DNA of 64,000 nt from Streptosporangium sandarakinum (GTDB lineage Bacteria; Actinomycetota; Actinomycetes; Streptosporangiales; Streptosporangiaceae), in contig NZ_JACCCO010000001.1 of assembly GCF_013409935.1 (NCBI RefSeq), positions 2,852,001 to 2,916,000 of the forward strand. Direction: 5' to 3'. The position numbers and the translations under genes were made by a program. Positions 50,670 through 59,118 of the stretch are shown piece after piece. The notes below the pieces were generated by a model, which had not been told where the DNA came from, did no database searches, and saw only the letters and a program-made list of their open reading frames with translations. Position 1 is the stretch's first letter, and each line of letters starts with the position of its first letter.

Positions 50670-51829
50670 CCGGCCACCCCGGTACGCGGCAGCACGGCGG
50701 TGACGCTCCATCCCCGGTCGGGATCGGGGCCCGCCGCACAGGTGCCCCCGAGAAGATCAGCCCGTTCGATCATGCCGATGATCCCGTAACCGGGTGTCCC
50801 CGCGGGGCGAACGGGATCACCGTCATCGCTCACGCGCAGACGGACCGACGTGTCGTCGGCGCTGACCCGGACCAGGACGCGGGTGGCGTGCCGCGCGTGG
50901 CGCCGGGCGTTGGTGACCGACTCCTGGGCGAGGCGGTAGATCGCGGCCTCGACGGAAGGGGAGAGGCCGGCGGTGTCGCCCTCGATCTCCACCTGGACGG
51001 ACGGGCCGGATCGTCCCGGGCTTTCGAGCTGGGAGAGATCGGCGATGCTCCGCCCAGGCGCCAGGTCCGCGGGCGCGTTCCGGCGGAGGACGTGAACCAT
51101 GGCGCGCATCTCGGCGAGCGCCTGGGCCGCCTCAGCCTCGATCACCCGCAACGCCTCGGTGGCGGCGTCCGGCCGCGACGCCGCCGTCGCCAACCCCGCC
51201 TGTGCCCGGATCGCCATCGCCGAGACGTGATGGGCGACGGTGTCATGCAGGTCTCGGGCCAGTTGCTCACGTTCGAGCAGTTTGACCTGGTCAAGCTCCC
51301 GCGTCCGCGCCCTCGTCCGATAGCGGAACGCCGTTCCCACGGCGATCGCCGCGAGCACGACGGCGAAGGCGGCGGCGGTGTCGGCTGGACCGGAATAGTC
51401 CACGACCACGGAGAACGTGGCTTTGACGAGAATGATCGCCAACCCGATGATCGCCTCTCGCCCGGACCCCCACCGGAACAGCGCATAAGGCAGGAGAAGC
51501 AGATAAATCATGGTGTTGGACTCGGGCGAGACGCCACCCGTCAGCACCTGGGCCACACCCGACACGCCGAACGCGATCGCGACCATCAGCAGCGGCCGGG
51601 TGCGGCGCCACAACAAGGTGGGCACCAACCCGACCGCGAGGCTCACCGAGATGACCCGTGAGGGCATGTCCGGCCGCACCACTCCTTCGAGCAGCGCGAC
51701 CGGCAGCAACACCCCTACGAGCACCCAGTCTCGCCACACCCGCCGTGGCGCGTCGGGGGAACGGGGCTCATGCCACACGGAGCGAATAAGGCCGTGCACG
51801 AAGTCATGGTACGAGAGCCCCCACCACAA
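50666..51829 (-). CDS. Sensor histidine kinase (HisKA_3, DesK/NarX-like)
   Basis: 387 residues. Five or six membrane helices between ~33 and 170 with little extracytoplasmic sequence, so probably an intramembrane sensor. HisKA_3 motif EREQLARDLHDTVAHHVSAM with phosphorylated His195; HATPase segment AIYRLAQESVTNARRHARHA (N-box) and GYGIIGMIERADLLGG (G-box). Co-transcribed with the response regulator. Signal unknown; membrane or envelope stress is a usual class for this type. Confidence 0.94.
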   Translation of the reverse strand: MWWGLSYHDFVHGLIRSVWHEPRSPDAPRRVWRDWVLVGVLLPVALLEGVVRPDMPSRVISVSLAVGLVPTLLWRRTRPLLMVAIAFGVSGVAQVLTGGVSPESNTMIYLLLLPYALFRWGSGREAIIGLAIILVKATFSVVVDYSGPADTAAAFAVVLAAIAVGTAFRYRTRARTRELDQVKLLEREQLARDLHDTVAHHVSAMAIRAQAGLATAASRPDAATEALRVIEAEAAQALAEMRAMVHVLRRNAPADLAPGRSIADLSQLESPGRSGPSVQVEIEGDTAGLSPSVEAAIYRLAQESVTNARRHARHATRVLVRVSADDTSVRLRVSDDGDPVRPAGTPGYGIIGMIERADLLGGTCAAGPDPDRGWSVTAVLPRTGVAG

Positions 51830-51940
51830 ACAATCAGCCCAAAGTACGAGACATTCGGCTCGCCGGCTCAGATCCTTCCGCTTCTCGCCCGTAATCGAAG
51901 TACCGGATTCACCTGTCCGCTCCCCGCGACCCCCCGGCTG

Positions 51941-52261
51941 TCACGCGCCAGGAGCCCGGTATGCCACCTCCATCCGCGCGGCGTCGTCGATCTCCTCCGG
52001 CGTCAGCAGGACAGCCGTCTTCGTCCGTACCGCCCCGGACGCCGATATCGTGAAACCCACGGCGGCCGAAGCCACATTGTTCGGCAGGTCGACGATCACA
52101 TACGTGTCCGCCTCGCCGAACGCGAAGTACATCTGCTCGACCCGGCCGCCGACGCTTTCCGCCATGCGCTCCACCGCCTGCCGTCGCCCGGTGCCGCCAT
52201 CCTGCAACACTCCCTTGAGGCCGTCCGCGGTGTAGGTCGCCTGAATCAGGTACTTGGGCAT
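51941..52261 (-). CDS. GYD-domain protein
   Basis: 106 residues. MPKYLIQATYTADGLKGVLQDGG, RRQAVERMAESVGGRVEQMYFAFGEADTYVIVDLPNN and TVLLTPEEIDDAARM-like end (here AVLLTPEEIDDAARM) match GYD-domain proteins, ferredoxin-like small proteins of unknown role. The GEADTYVIVD segment occupies the GxYD position. Monocistronic, AT the boundary where the chromosome gives way to integrative-element remains. Confidence 0.88.
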   Translation of the reverse strand: MPKYLIQATYTADGLKGVLQDGGTGRRQAVERMAESVGGRVEQMYFAFGEADTYVIVDLPNNVASAAVGFTISASGAVRTKTAVLLTPEEIDDAARMEVAYRAPGA

Positions 52262-52499
52262 GATCGGCCCCTCTTCTCATGCCGCACCCTGCGCTGGGGC
52301 GGCCATTGCGGTCACGGGGTCGAAATTCTCGACTTAGAGTGACGGTAACCCCACCCGCTGTACTGGTTTTCCCTGTCGCGGTCTTACGCCGCGAAGCCCG
52401 CAGTGGTCTCACAGCGCATGCCCGCAGGCTCGGGAACCGCTGATCATGGTCACGCCGGGGCCGACGGCTCATGGTGTTGTTCGGCTGCATGTACCACGT

Positions 52500-52850
52500 G
52501 AAGATGGGCGCCTTTTCCGCAGCGAGCGCGGCGGAGTGGTCGCCTCGACGGCCTGCACCGAGGTCTGGCAGGAAGCCCGAAGACCGGCCTTCGCTCCCGC
52601 ACAGGTGGCCTCTCCCCTGGCCCATAGGCCGTACGACCTGAGGCACGCGGCGGTGTCGCTCCGGCTCAACGCGGGCGTCTCGGCTCCCGACGTGGCAGAG
52701 CGTGCCGGGCACAGCGTGGACGTGCTCCTACGGGTCCACGCCAAGTGCCTCGACGGGCACAAGGACGGGCGAACAAGCGGATCGATGACGCGCTGACCGC
52801 GTGAGGCGCATGCCGTACGACCAGCGGAAGCACTTCGGGGTCCTTCAGCG
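52500..52850 (+). pseudogene. Truncated integrase 3' end, duplicate of 58813-59171
   Basis: A direct repeat, about nine in ten bases matching, of the last ~100 codons and 3' flank of the tyrosine recombinase at 58168. It retains RLFRSERGGVVAS, YDLRHAAVSLRLNAGV and AERAGHSVDVLL, but the nucleophile Tyr reads His (LLRVHAKC). A 1-nt deletion in GGGCACAAGGACG-GGCG shifts the frame before the normal end, and the N-terminal two thirds are missing. It cannot be an active recombinase. Confidence 0.85.
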
Positions 52851-53000
52851 AGCATGCAGCCTTGGCGGCCAGTCACGGCTGGCACCGGTTGCGGCTGATC
52901 CGTCACCCCGAGTCCTCGCCTGATTTCCCGGCTCACGCTGGTTCCGGGCGGCTATGGTGCGCCGTACCCGATTTGATCTAGATAGCAGGAGCGCGCAGTG

Positions 53001-53915
53001 ATGAACGTGAGGGAGCCCGACTGGGCGTACGTGGCCAGGTCCCTCCTCAAGGTCCTGGCCGTCACCGCGGCATTGTTCCTGGCTCTCAGCGCGGCCGAAC
53101 GAGTTCTGACGATGTTCATCGACTTCGACGACGAGCGGATGGCCCAGGTGTACGGCACGGCCGCTCGCGTCGCGAACCCGGATATGCGCCTGACGGACGG
53201 CCACGGCGATGACGAGGGGCTACTGGAGACGACCTACACGCTGTGGGGGGAGCCGCGCCGGGCCGGTCGCGGCGAGGGCTGGGCAGGGTACGAAATCACG
53301 AAGAACCTGTTCGGCACCGTCCGGGCCTCCTCCCTCGGCGAGTCATCCGGCAGCCTGGGCGGCGCGATCACCTCCATGGAGGCAGACCTCGGCGTCGACA
53401 GGGAACTTACGGAGAAGGCCCGAAAGACCATCGATGGGCTCCCCCAGACACTCGACGCCGTCGCTGTCGTGGAGTTCGCACACGTGATGACCACCGAGCA
53501 ACTCGTCGCCTTCAACCGGAGGCACGGACTCTGCGGAGGAGCGGACGTCGCCTACATTTACTCCCCGTCCTTCTACGACGACTCCAGCGACGATCCCTCG
53601 TTGAACGCGGTCGTCTGGAACCGCGCCATGACCGAGGACCGCATCCGGGCGGATCTCACATATCAGTGCGAGACCGAGCCCGAGGCGGCGCTGAAGGAGT
53701 TCCGCAGATGGGTAGGGCTGCTTGACGAGGGGGACGACCTCAGCGATTTCGAGCTGAACTACGAGTGGCTCAACGGGACGGCCAAGGAGGGTGTCGTGTA
53801 CGGGCTCGTGGCCGACCGCTGGAAGCTCGCCGACCTGCGCAAGCTCCTCGACGACCCGGAGGTGCGGACGATTCACCTCACCGACGTCGCCTTCGACCTC
53901 GGCGAGATCAAATAG
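53001..53915 (+). CDS. Single-pass membrane-anchored protein, unknown function
   Basis: 304 residues from the ATG at 53001 (a GTG directly precedes it; GCAGGAGC upstream). Short cytoplasmic start, one TM helix at about 15-33 (LLKVLAVTAALFLALSAAE), then a ~270-residue extracytoplasmic region, acidic and well ordered by inspection (ELTEKARKTIDGLPQTLDAVAVVEFAHVMTTEQLVAF). Two Cys (in HGLCGG and TYQCETE) could form a disulfide. Ends with a DDPEVRTIHLTDVAFDLGE segment. Resembles hypothetical anti-sigma-like or lipoprotein-like secreted proteins only in layout; no family recognised. Intact gene among element remains. Confidence 0.75.
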   Translation: MNVREPDWAYVARSLLKVLAVTAALFLALSAAERVLTMFIDFDDERMAQVYGTAARVANPDMRLTDGHGDDEGLLETTYTLWGEPRRAGRGEGWAGYEITKNLFGTVRASSLGESSGSLGGAITSMEADLGVDRELTEKARKTIDGLPQTLDAVAVVEFAHVMTTEQLVAFNRRHGLCGGADVAYIYSPSFYDDSSDDPSLNAVVWNRAMTEDRIRADLTYQCETEPEAALKEFRRWVGLLDEGDDLSDFELNYEWLNGTAKEGVVYGLVADRWKLADLRKLLDDPEVRTIHLTDVAFDLGEIK

Positions 53916-54317
53916 CAGTCTTCGATGGGTTTCAGCGGCGTGGATGCGAGCCCCAGCGCCCACACCGCCCAGGGTTGTGCATGATCTAGCCGCTGCATGC
54001 CCGGTGCGCCTGATCGACGTGCTCACCCATGCCAACATGCCGGCCTTCGCCGGCCAGGGAGTCCCAGGGCTCGGGCGGCATGATCCACATGCTGTTCGAG
54101 CGCCACCGGTGTCGACCCCTCCCGTCCTGCGGCCAAAGATCCGTCAATCGCGTCCATGCCCGCACCTGTGCGATCGATGAGCGTGTCGTCGCGCTACCGA
54201 GGGCAGGAGGGCACCGGTCCGGCTCCGTTGCCATCTCCGTCGCGCTACCGCGATCGTTGGGCCGTTCTCGTTCCGCAGGCGATCGAAGCCGATCACCACT
54301 CGGCCGGAAAAGCAAAA
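53916..54317. other. Gene-free junction between the membrane protein and tRNA-like copy 1
   Basis: About 400 nt with no convincing ORF; contains degenerate AT-containing pieces and ends at the terminator hairpin of the tRNA-like sequence. No homology to the corresponding region before the second copy except the last ~20 nt. Confidence 0.4.
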
Positions 54318-54335
54318 GAGGCCCCGTAGGGCCTC
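54318..54335 (-). terminator. Terminator hairpin linked to tRNA-like copy 1
   Basis: GAGGCCC-cgta-GGGCCTC followed on the minus strand by TTTTGCTTTT, a real intrinsic terminator. The same 18-mer plus flanks recurs at 59318-59335. Confidence 0.8.
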
Positions 54336-54351
54336 TGAGCCGCCGTTTGCC

Positions 54352-54444
54352 TGGTGGCAGGTGCAGGACTTGAACCTGCACAGGCTGAACCGACGGTTTT
54401 GCAAGTCATGATCGTTCCCGCCGAGATATGGCCTCTCACCTGCG
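54352..54444 (-). other. tRNA-like sequence / tRNA 3' half (attachment-site scar), copy 1
   Basis: Minus strand. The 3' part is fully tRNA: loop TTGCAAA (GCA in the anticodon position), a long variable arm GGTTCAGCC, T-arm GCAGG-TTCAAGT-CCTGC, acceptor ACCTGCC, then ACCA. The 5' part is not a normal D-arm or anticodon stem, yet CGCAGGT at the expected distance can pair with six of seven acceptor positions. It is followed by its own terminator. Either an att remnant carrying the 3' half of a tRNA or a degenerate tRNA gene. Confidence 0.6.
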
Positions 54445-54661
54445 GCGCAGCCATGTCTACCTGCCACGACTTCCATGATCATTGCATATATGTCGTACGA
54501 CGAGCCGATCACGGCTTGTCCGGAGCGGACGCACAGGAACCCTGGATCACCCGGTTTGCTTGGTCCGACCGCGGACGTTGATCAGGTTCTTGCCCGGCCC
54601 TCTCGCGGGCAAGCCGCCCCAGCGGGATGCGCCGGCCTCCTCCGACAGGCAGCATGGCAGA

Positions 54662-55147
54662 ATGCCGGATCTGCTGTGGGATGAGGTCAGGAGCTTCTTC
54701 GACCCCGATCTGATGGGGAGCCTGCCGGATGTCTGGGTTGCGGATGCCTCGGTCGACGACTGGCAGGCGGTCCTCGATCTGATCGAGGTCCATGGTTGGA
54801 GGAGCGAGTACTCCGAGGGCGACATCGTCCTGCCGCTGCCTCACGCCGAGCAGGTGTTGTCCCTACCTGCGGATGCCGACTACCCAAGCCTGCGCGTCTG
54901 GCCGGCTCCGGATGTGCTGGCGATCTTCCGGTTTCTGTCGGAGGACATGATCGACTTCGATGTCGATCTGCGGGAGCTGCAGGGGCAGGAGCGGCTGGAC
55001 CTTCTGTGCGGATTCTTCGTAGAGATCGGGCGGAAGCTGGGCAAGCCGGTGCTGATATCGCCGGAGGGTGACCCGGACCGTCCAGTGCTCGGGTTCGATG
55101 TCCGGGCCGACCGTGTGGTGCTGCTGACGGACCCTTGGGCCGGCTGA
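54662..55147 (+). CDS. Hypothetical cytoplasmic protein (161 aa)
   Basis: 161 residues from the ATG at 54662. Acidic, no TM: LWDEVRSFFDPDLMGSLPDVWV, DDWQAVLDLIEVHGWRSEY, LRVWPAPDVLAIFRFLSEDMIDFDVDLRELQGQERLDLLCGFFVEIGRKLGKPV, ending GFDVRADRVVLLTDPWAG. This layout is familiar from widespread actinomycete hypothetical proteins often found near mobile elements or toxin-immunity arrays, but no function is established. Codon use is like the chromosome's. Start has only a weak ribosome-binding site. Confidence 0.75.
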   Translation: MPDLLWDEVRSFFDPDLMGSLPDVWVADASVDDWQAVLDLIEVHGWRSEYSEGDIVLPLPHAEQVLSLPADADYPSLRVWPAPDVLAIFRFLSEDMIDFDVDLRELQGQERLDLLCGFFVEIGRKLGKPVLISPEGDPDRPVLGFDVRADRVVLLTDPWAG

Positions 55148-55164
55148 CCACCACTGCGGAACGG

Positions 55165-55205
55165 ACGTCCCGCAAGATTCGAACCCACGACCATCGGATC
55201 AGAGG
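55165..55205 (-). other. tRNA T-arm fragment
   Basis: Minus strand CCGATGGTCGTGGGTTCGAAT then CTTGCGGGACGT: a T-arm (GTGGG-TTCGAAT-CTTGC, with wobble pairs) and possible acceptor strand, no matching 5' half within 100 nt. Third tRNA-like scrap in 1 kb; identity not assignable. Confidence 0.5.
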
Positions 55206-55340
55206 CGGATCGGTCGTTGAGGGCTCCGTAATGCGGTGGCCTACGGCTGTGGGCTATGGGACGGTGAGTGGGATGAAGATCGTTCCGTGCAGGCTCCGCA
55301 GCAGTTGCACTCGGGCCATCCCTCCGGATGCGGTCGACGC

Positions 55341-55838
55341 ATGAGGTACGTCGATCTCAACGCCTCGATGACCCTGCCCGGTGGTGTCGTTCACGGTGTC
55401 ATCAGCCCGGCCGAGTACCTGGAACGGCTTCCCGAGTTCGCCGACGTACTGCCGGCGGGCGCTCGGGCGTTCGCAGCAGATCCCCAGCACTACGACTTCC
55501 ACGGTCCGCGATGCGTGAAGGACCTCAACCTGGAGCGGATCTCGTTCGCCGAGACCGGCGGTGAGAACCGCATGGAACTCGCGTTCCGGCACAACTGCTG
55601 GAAGCACGAAGAGGACCTCGTCATCCGCTATGAGGGCGTGACGGGCTACAGACTCGACATCGCCGCCCCCTCCGGGATCGAACCGCGCAGCGTGGTGATC
55701 CTCGATGAGATCCTGCCGCACCCCGACGGATGCAGCCACGAGATCGCCTTCCGGCCCGGAACGACCATGGTGGTCTGCCGGGACCTGACCGCCACGTGGG
55801 TGGATATCGACTGCCCCGAGAAGCCCTCTCGCGCCTGA
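55341..55838 (+). CDS. Hypothetical protein (165 aa)
   Basis: 165 residues from the ATG at 55341. Beta-rich, acidic, no TM: MRYVDLNASMTLPGGVVHGV, YLERLPEFADVLPAGARAFAADPQHYDFHGPRCVKDL, RMELAFRHNCWKHEEDLVIRYEGVTGYRLDI, VVILDEILPHPDGCSHEIAFRPGTTMVVCRDLTATWVDI. The latter half resembles small actinomycete proteins with a PH-like or immunity-protein fold, but only by impression. Cys and His residues are scattered without a metal motif. Coding-like GC3 supports a real gene. Confidence 0.7.
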   Translation: MRYVDLNASMTLPGGVVHGVISPAEYLERLPEFADVLPAGARAFAADPQHYDFHGPRCVKDLNLERISFAETGGENRMELAFRHNCWKHEEDLVIRYEGVTGYRLDIAAPSGIEPRSVVILDEILPHPDGCSHEIAFRPGTTMVVCRDLTATWVDIDCPEKPSRA

Positions 55839-56085
55839 GGTCATCGGCAGAGCGTCCTGCTGGTCAACGGTGGCAGCGGTTTTCAAGAGGGCCGTATTCC
55901 AGATGGCGGCAGAGCCTCTGATCAGGGCGGGAGCACCTTCCGGCACCTCAACCACAGAAGATCATCCCGCATATGTCCCGCGCACTTCTCAATCCTCGCC
56001 TACCAGGACCCTGCGGTGGCCGCACATGTCGCGGGCGAGGACTTCCCTCCCAGCTCTTGACCTGTCCCGTCCACCATCCGAGAGC

Positions 56086-56280
56086 ATGTCGATCATGCTG
56101 TTTCTCCGTTTCTCGGCCATCGGGCTTCTCTGCGGAGTCGTGCTGATCCCCCTCTTCTAGATCCAGCGGGGCGATGAATTCGAGCATCTGCGCCTGGCCG
56201 CACTGATGGGCTTGGACGTCGCCCAGGTCGTCACGGTCCCGATCGCGCTGGCGGTCGGAGCCTGGAAGGCTCGCCCTTGA
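56086..56280 (+). pseudogene. Two-TM small membrane protein ORF with in-frame TAG
   Basis: Reads MSIMLFLRFSAIGLLCGVV-LIPLF, TAG at 56158-56160, then IQRGDEFEHLRLAALMGL and DVAQVVTVPIALAVGAWKA to a TGA. Both halves are coherent membrane protein in one frame, so a single amber codon interrupts an otherwise intact 64-codon gene. Same phenomenon as at 57765, 58029 and 62581. Confidence 0.6.
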
Positions 56281-56786
56281 AGCAAGCGCCCTCGGCCGTC
56301 GCCTCCAGGCTTCGTCCTCCTCATAGCTGTCGACCTCCCAGGACGGGACCGCTGTGTCAAGGGTCAGCGAAGCTGATCGTGAGGCAACGGCGCAGGCGCC
56401 CTCGACTCGGCGAGCACGAGACACCTGGGCGGCAAGGAGGACGAAGGGCCATCGGATTAGAAGTGGATGACCCTTCATGGGCTTCGCGTAGCCTCTGATC
56501 CGCGGAATGAGACGTCGGGGGTCAGCCGAAGACGGAGATCATCCCGTGCATATCCCGCAACGCCTATTGAGTAGCCACGGCTCCCTATGAGTCCCTCATG
56601 GTCTCCTCACCGACGGGCATGCAACGGGCACGGGGCATGGCTTCTGCTTCCTCGCGGCATGCCTATGGTCGTATGGCCGGGCCGAGGAAGGAACGTCTCC
56701 ACACGGTCCTGCGGACGCCGGCTCGGCCGAGCTAGACGCTGGCATGGATGTGCTCGCGCTGTGTGCTTTCCCGCATGACAGCGGTC
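56281..56786. other. Gene-free stretch with repeat motif
   Basis: About 500 nt without a supportable gene. Contains one copy of the repeated 10-mer GATCATCCCG (56537) in the longer context GAGATCATCCCGTGCATAT, similar to GAAGATCATCCCGCATATG at 55957. Confidence 0.4.
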
Positions 56787-57014
56787 TCAGAGTTTGTACA
56801 GCCTGTTGAACGGTGTAGTGATTCGTTGCTGCCGCGATCCGAAATCGATGAACACGGCGATCTCGTCTTCTACAGCGATGACGACGCCGAGACCATACCG
56901 ATCATGGGTCACTTGGTCGTTCACGCTGAACCGCTCGGCAGGCGGGGCGGGGGGCGGGGGCTTGAAGGGACTTGTGGACAGGTGGCGACGGGGCGCGCCG
57001 CTGGCTGACTTCAT
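56787..57014 (-). CDS. Small CarD/tudor-like actinobacterial protein
   Basis: 75 residues from an ATG at 57014. A Pro-rich N-terminal linker (SPFKPPPPAPPAERF) leads to FSVNDQVTHDRYGLGVVIAV, EDEIAVFIDFGSRQQRI and TPFNRLYKL. This compact beta domain (V-x-H-D-x-Y-G-L-G-x-V ... V-x-V-D-F-G) resembles tudor-like CarD/UvrD C-terminal modules that contact RNA polymerase. It is conserved as a small stand-alone protein in actinomycetes. Located beside a tRNA-Gly 3' half, so it may belong to an integrated element. Function unproven. Confidence 0.75.
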   Translation of the reverse strand: MKSASGAPRRHLSTSPFKPPPPAPPAERFSVNDQVTHDRYGLGVVIAVEDEIAVFIDFGSRQQRITTPFNRLYKL

Positions 57015-57125
57015 CCCCACCAGTATGTGCCGCCTGTTAGAACGCTCGCAACGGGACATGGACATGGCCCTAAAAATGACCAAGGTGCGAGTCTGGATCA
57101 GCGTCCTGACCTGGGCCTTCGCGCG

Positions 57126-57169
57126 TGGAGCGGATGACGGGAATCGAACCCGCGCTGTCAGCTTGGGAA
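57126..57169 (-). other. tRNA-Gly(CCC) 3' half, attachment-site remnant
   Basis: Minus strand TTCCCAAGCTGACAGCGCGG through TTCGATTCCCGTCATCCGCTCCA: anticodon loop TTCCCAA (CCC), variable loop, T-arm, acceptor 3' strand and TCCA exactly as in actinomycete tRNA-Gly. The 5' half is missing; sequence identity stops at the anticodon loop, the classic crossover region of tyrosine-recombinase att sites. Confidence 0.8.
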
Positions 57170-57325
57170 CTGCATCGATCATGGCCTACTGGAACCCTGA
57201 GCTGGGCAGCGAGCCGGTCCTGAGTGACCGTGGCGGACCCCTCGTCCCCCTCTTAATGGCCCGCTAATGGCCCAACGATCAGCCAGCGACCTGGCATTTC
57301 TCGCGCAACGCGCGTACCCCGGCCC

Positions 57326-57481
57326 GCCTGATCATCCCGTCCGCCTTCGACCCGCCCGAAGGGGAAGCGGGCCAGGGCCACGGGGACAAGGTGGAGCCCC
57401 CAACCGCAGGAACGACCTTGGCCCCGTGGCCCTGGTCTGCTCGGCTTGTCCCGGGTCGATGGTGGGCGGGATGATCAGGCT
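57326..57481. repeat. ~156-bp long inverted repeat (hairpin)
   Basis: Outer 29-bp arms (57326-57354 and 57453-57481, beginning GCCTGATCATCCCG) match at 26 of 29 positions. Inner 21-bp arms (CCAGGGCCACGGGG...) match at 20 of 21 around a 22-nt loop. Two ~16-nt poorly paired segments lie between. No coding frame runs through it convincingly. Could be a MITE-like element or a structured regulatory/terminator region; lies downstream of the LigT-like pseudogene. Confidence 0.75.
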
Positions 57482-57584
57482 TCCACCTCAGCCACCCACG
57501 AACCTCAGGCCCGAACGGCGATCATCCCGGAGCCGGAGCGCCCCCGCCGGAGGCGATCTTTTCCATGAGGTACGGGTGGAGAGA

Positions 57585-58124
57585 TCATCCGAGTAGCGGG
57601 AACTCGGCACGTGAGTGCCAGCGGTCTCCGTCGCTGACGAAGAGGCTGACCAACGTGACGTTGGCTGTGATGGGCAGTCGTGCGGTCAGCGCGGCTTCCG
57701 CCTCGTCGAGCACATGCGCCTGTTGGCCGTGGGCGACGGTCAGGCGCGGGATGACCTCCGTGAACTATCCACCGTAGGGCAGCGCTTCGGGCCACCGTGC
57801 CACGACGGCCTCGGTCAGGGCGTGAAAGGGCTGGTCAGGTGTCGACGCGAGGTAGAGCACGTCGGGGAAACGCTGGCACTTGTCGAACCGGACAGTGAAC
57901 GGCCTGTGCTCGCCGAGCAGTGCCCTGAGTTCGTCGAACATTGCAGTGTCGATGCGATCAATGTCCAGGAAGGGCACGAGCACCGTCACATGCGCGGGAA
58001 CCCCGGCCGAGGCGAAGGAATCAAAACGCTACCGCCAGCGTCCGACCACTGGCTCAGCTTCCTTCACCACGGCCAGCAAGGCCGTCTCGCCTGCTCGGTA
58101 CTGTCCTGAAGTGCCGTCCGACAT
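57585..58124 (-). pseudogene. 2'-5' RNA ligase (LigT-like) ORF with two in-frame TAG codons
   Basis: From the ATG at 58124 to a TGA at 57585 the frame holds 179 codons, full length for the family, interrupted only by TAG at 58029-58031 and 57765-57767. Readable family parts: VPAHVTVLVPFLDI (first HxT motif), DVLYLASTPDQPFHALTEAV, TEVIPRLTVAHGQ (second motif, RLT instead of HLT), and VSLFVSDGDRWHSRAEFPLLG. One TAG falls at a position (YGG-x-F) where relatives often have Gln. Probably a decaying gene; suppression is the alternative. Confidence 0.7.
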
Positions 58125-58167
58125 GGTCGGATGATCTCAAGCTTCAAGGCATGCCTGCTACCTCTTT

Positions 58168-59118
58168 ATGTCGCAGTCGCCTCGCATACCGAACGGCCCG
58201 GGCCGCTGCCGCCCGGGACCGACCCCCAGGCCGCACACCCGGGCGGCGGAGGGCCGTCGGCGGCGCGCAGCGCCGCCGCTTGACGCGCTCGCCCTCCGCC
58301 TCGACGGCAAGGCGGCGGCGCCGAACACGATCGCCCGTAAGCGGGCCGTCTTCCATGCCGTTCTTGAGTACGCGGCGGAGCTGGAAGAGCTGTCGGCCAA
58401 TCCGCTGCACAAGGTCAAGTGGAAACCACCCAAGGTCACCGAGACCGTGGACCCTCGCGTGGCGGTCAATCCGCGGCAGGCCCAGGAACTTCTGACCATG
58501 GTCACCTACGTGGGTGGCCGGGGCAGGGGCCGGCGGCTCATGGCGCTGTTCGCCTGTATGTACTACGCGGCGCTGCGCCCGGCTGAAGCGGTCGGCCTGC
58601 GTATCCAGGACTGCCACCTGCCGCTCAAGGGCTGGGGGCGGCTGACGGTCGATGTCTCCCGGCCGGAGGTCAACACTCAGTGGACCGACAGCGGGGACGC
58701 CCACGAGGAACGCGGGCTCAAGCATCGGGGCCGTGACGACGTGCGTCCGGTGCCGATCCCGCCGACGTTGGTCAAGATCCTTCGGGAGCACATCGCCGAG
58801 TACGGCACCGGTGAAGATGGGCGCCTTTTCCGCAGCGAGCGCGGCGGAGTGGTCGCCTCGACGGCCTACACCGAGGTCTGGCAGGAAGCTCGAAGACTGG
58901 CCTTCACTCCCGCCCAGGTGGCCTCCCCCCTGGCCCGCAGGCCGTACGACCTGAGGCACGCGGCGGTGTCGCTCTGGCTCAACGCGGGTGTCTCGGCTCC
59001 CGACGTGGCGGAGCGAGCCGGGCACAGCGTGGATGTGCTCCTACGGGTCTACGCCAAGTGCCTCGACGGGCACAAGGACGTGGCGAACAAGCGGATCGAT
59101 GACGCGCTGACCGCGTGA
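58168..59118 (+). CDS. int: Tyrosine recombinase / integrase, N-terminus doubtful
   Basis: 316 residues in frame, but the first ~45 are low-complexity Arg/Pro and the usual core-binding domain is shortened; recognisable sequence starts at ALRLDGKAAAPNTIARKRAVF. Catalytic domain complete: Arg in YAALRPAEAVGL, central DVRPVPIPPTL Lys/His region, YDLRH (Tyr in place of the first His of HxxR, as in relatives), AERAGHS His and nucleophile Tyr in LLRVYAKC. The tRNA-like site lies 230 nt downstream, the standard int-att arrangement. A defective copy of its 3' end is at 52500. Possibly N-terminally truncated and inactive. Confidence 0.75.
   Translation: MSQSPRIPNGPGRCRPGPTPRPHTRAAEGRRRRAAPPLDALALRLDGKAAAPNTIARKRAVFHAVLEYAAELEELSANPLHKVKWKPPKVTETVDPRVAVNPRQAQELLTMVTYVGGRGRGRRLMALFACMYYAALRPAEAVGLRIQDCHLPLKGWGRLTVDVSRPEVNTQWTDSGDAHEERGLKHRGRDDVRPVPIPPTLVKILREHIAEYGTGEDGRLFRSERGGVVASTAYTEVWQEARRLAFTPAQVASPLARRPYDLRHAAVSLWLNAGVSAPDVAERAGHSVDVLLRVYAKCLDGHKDVANKRIDDALTA

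Noticed and set aside
58168-58290. Annotating the integrase as certainly functional
   Set aside because: The first ~45 codons look non-coding and the core-binding domain is short; only the catalytic half is convincing.
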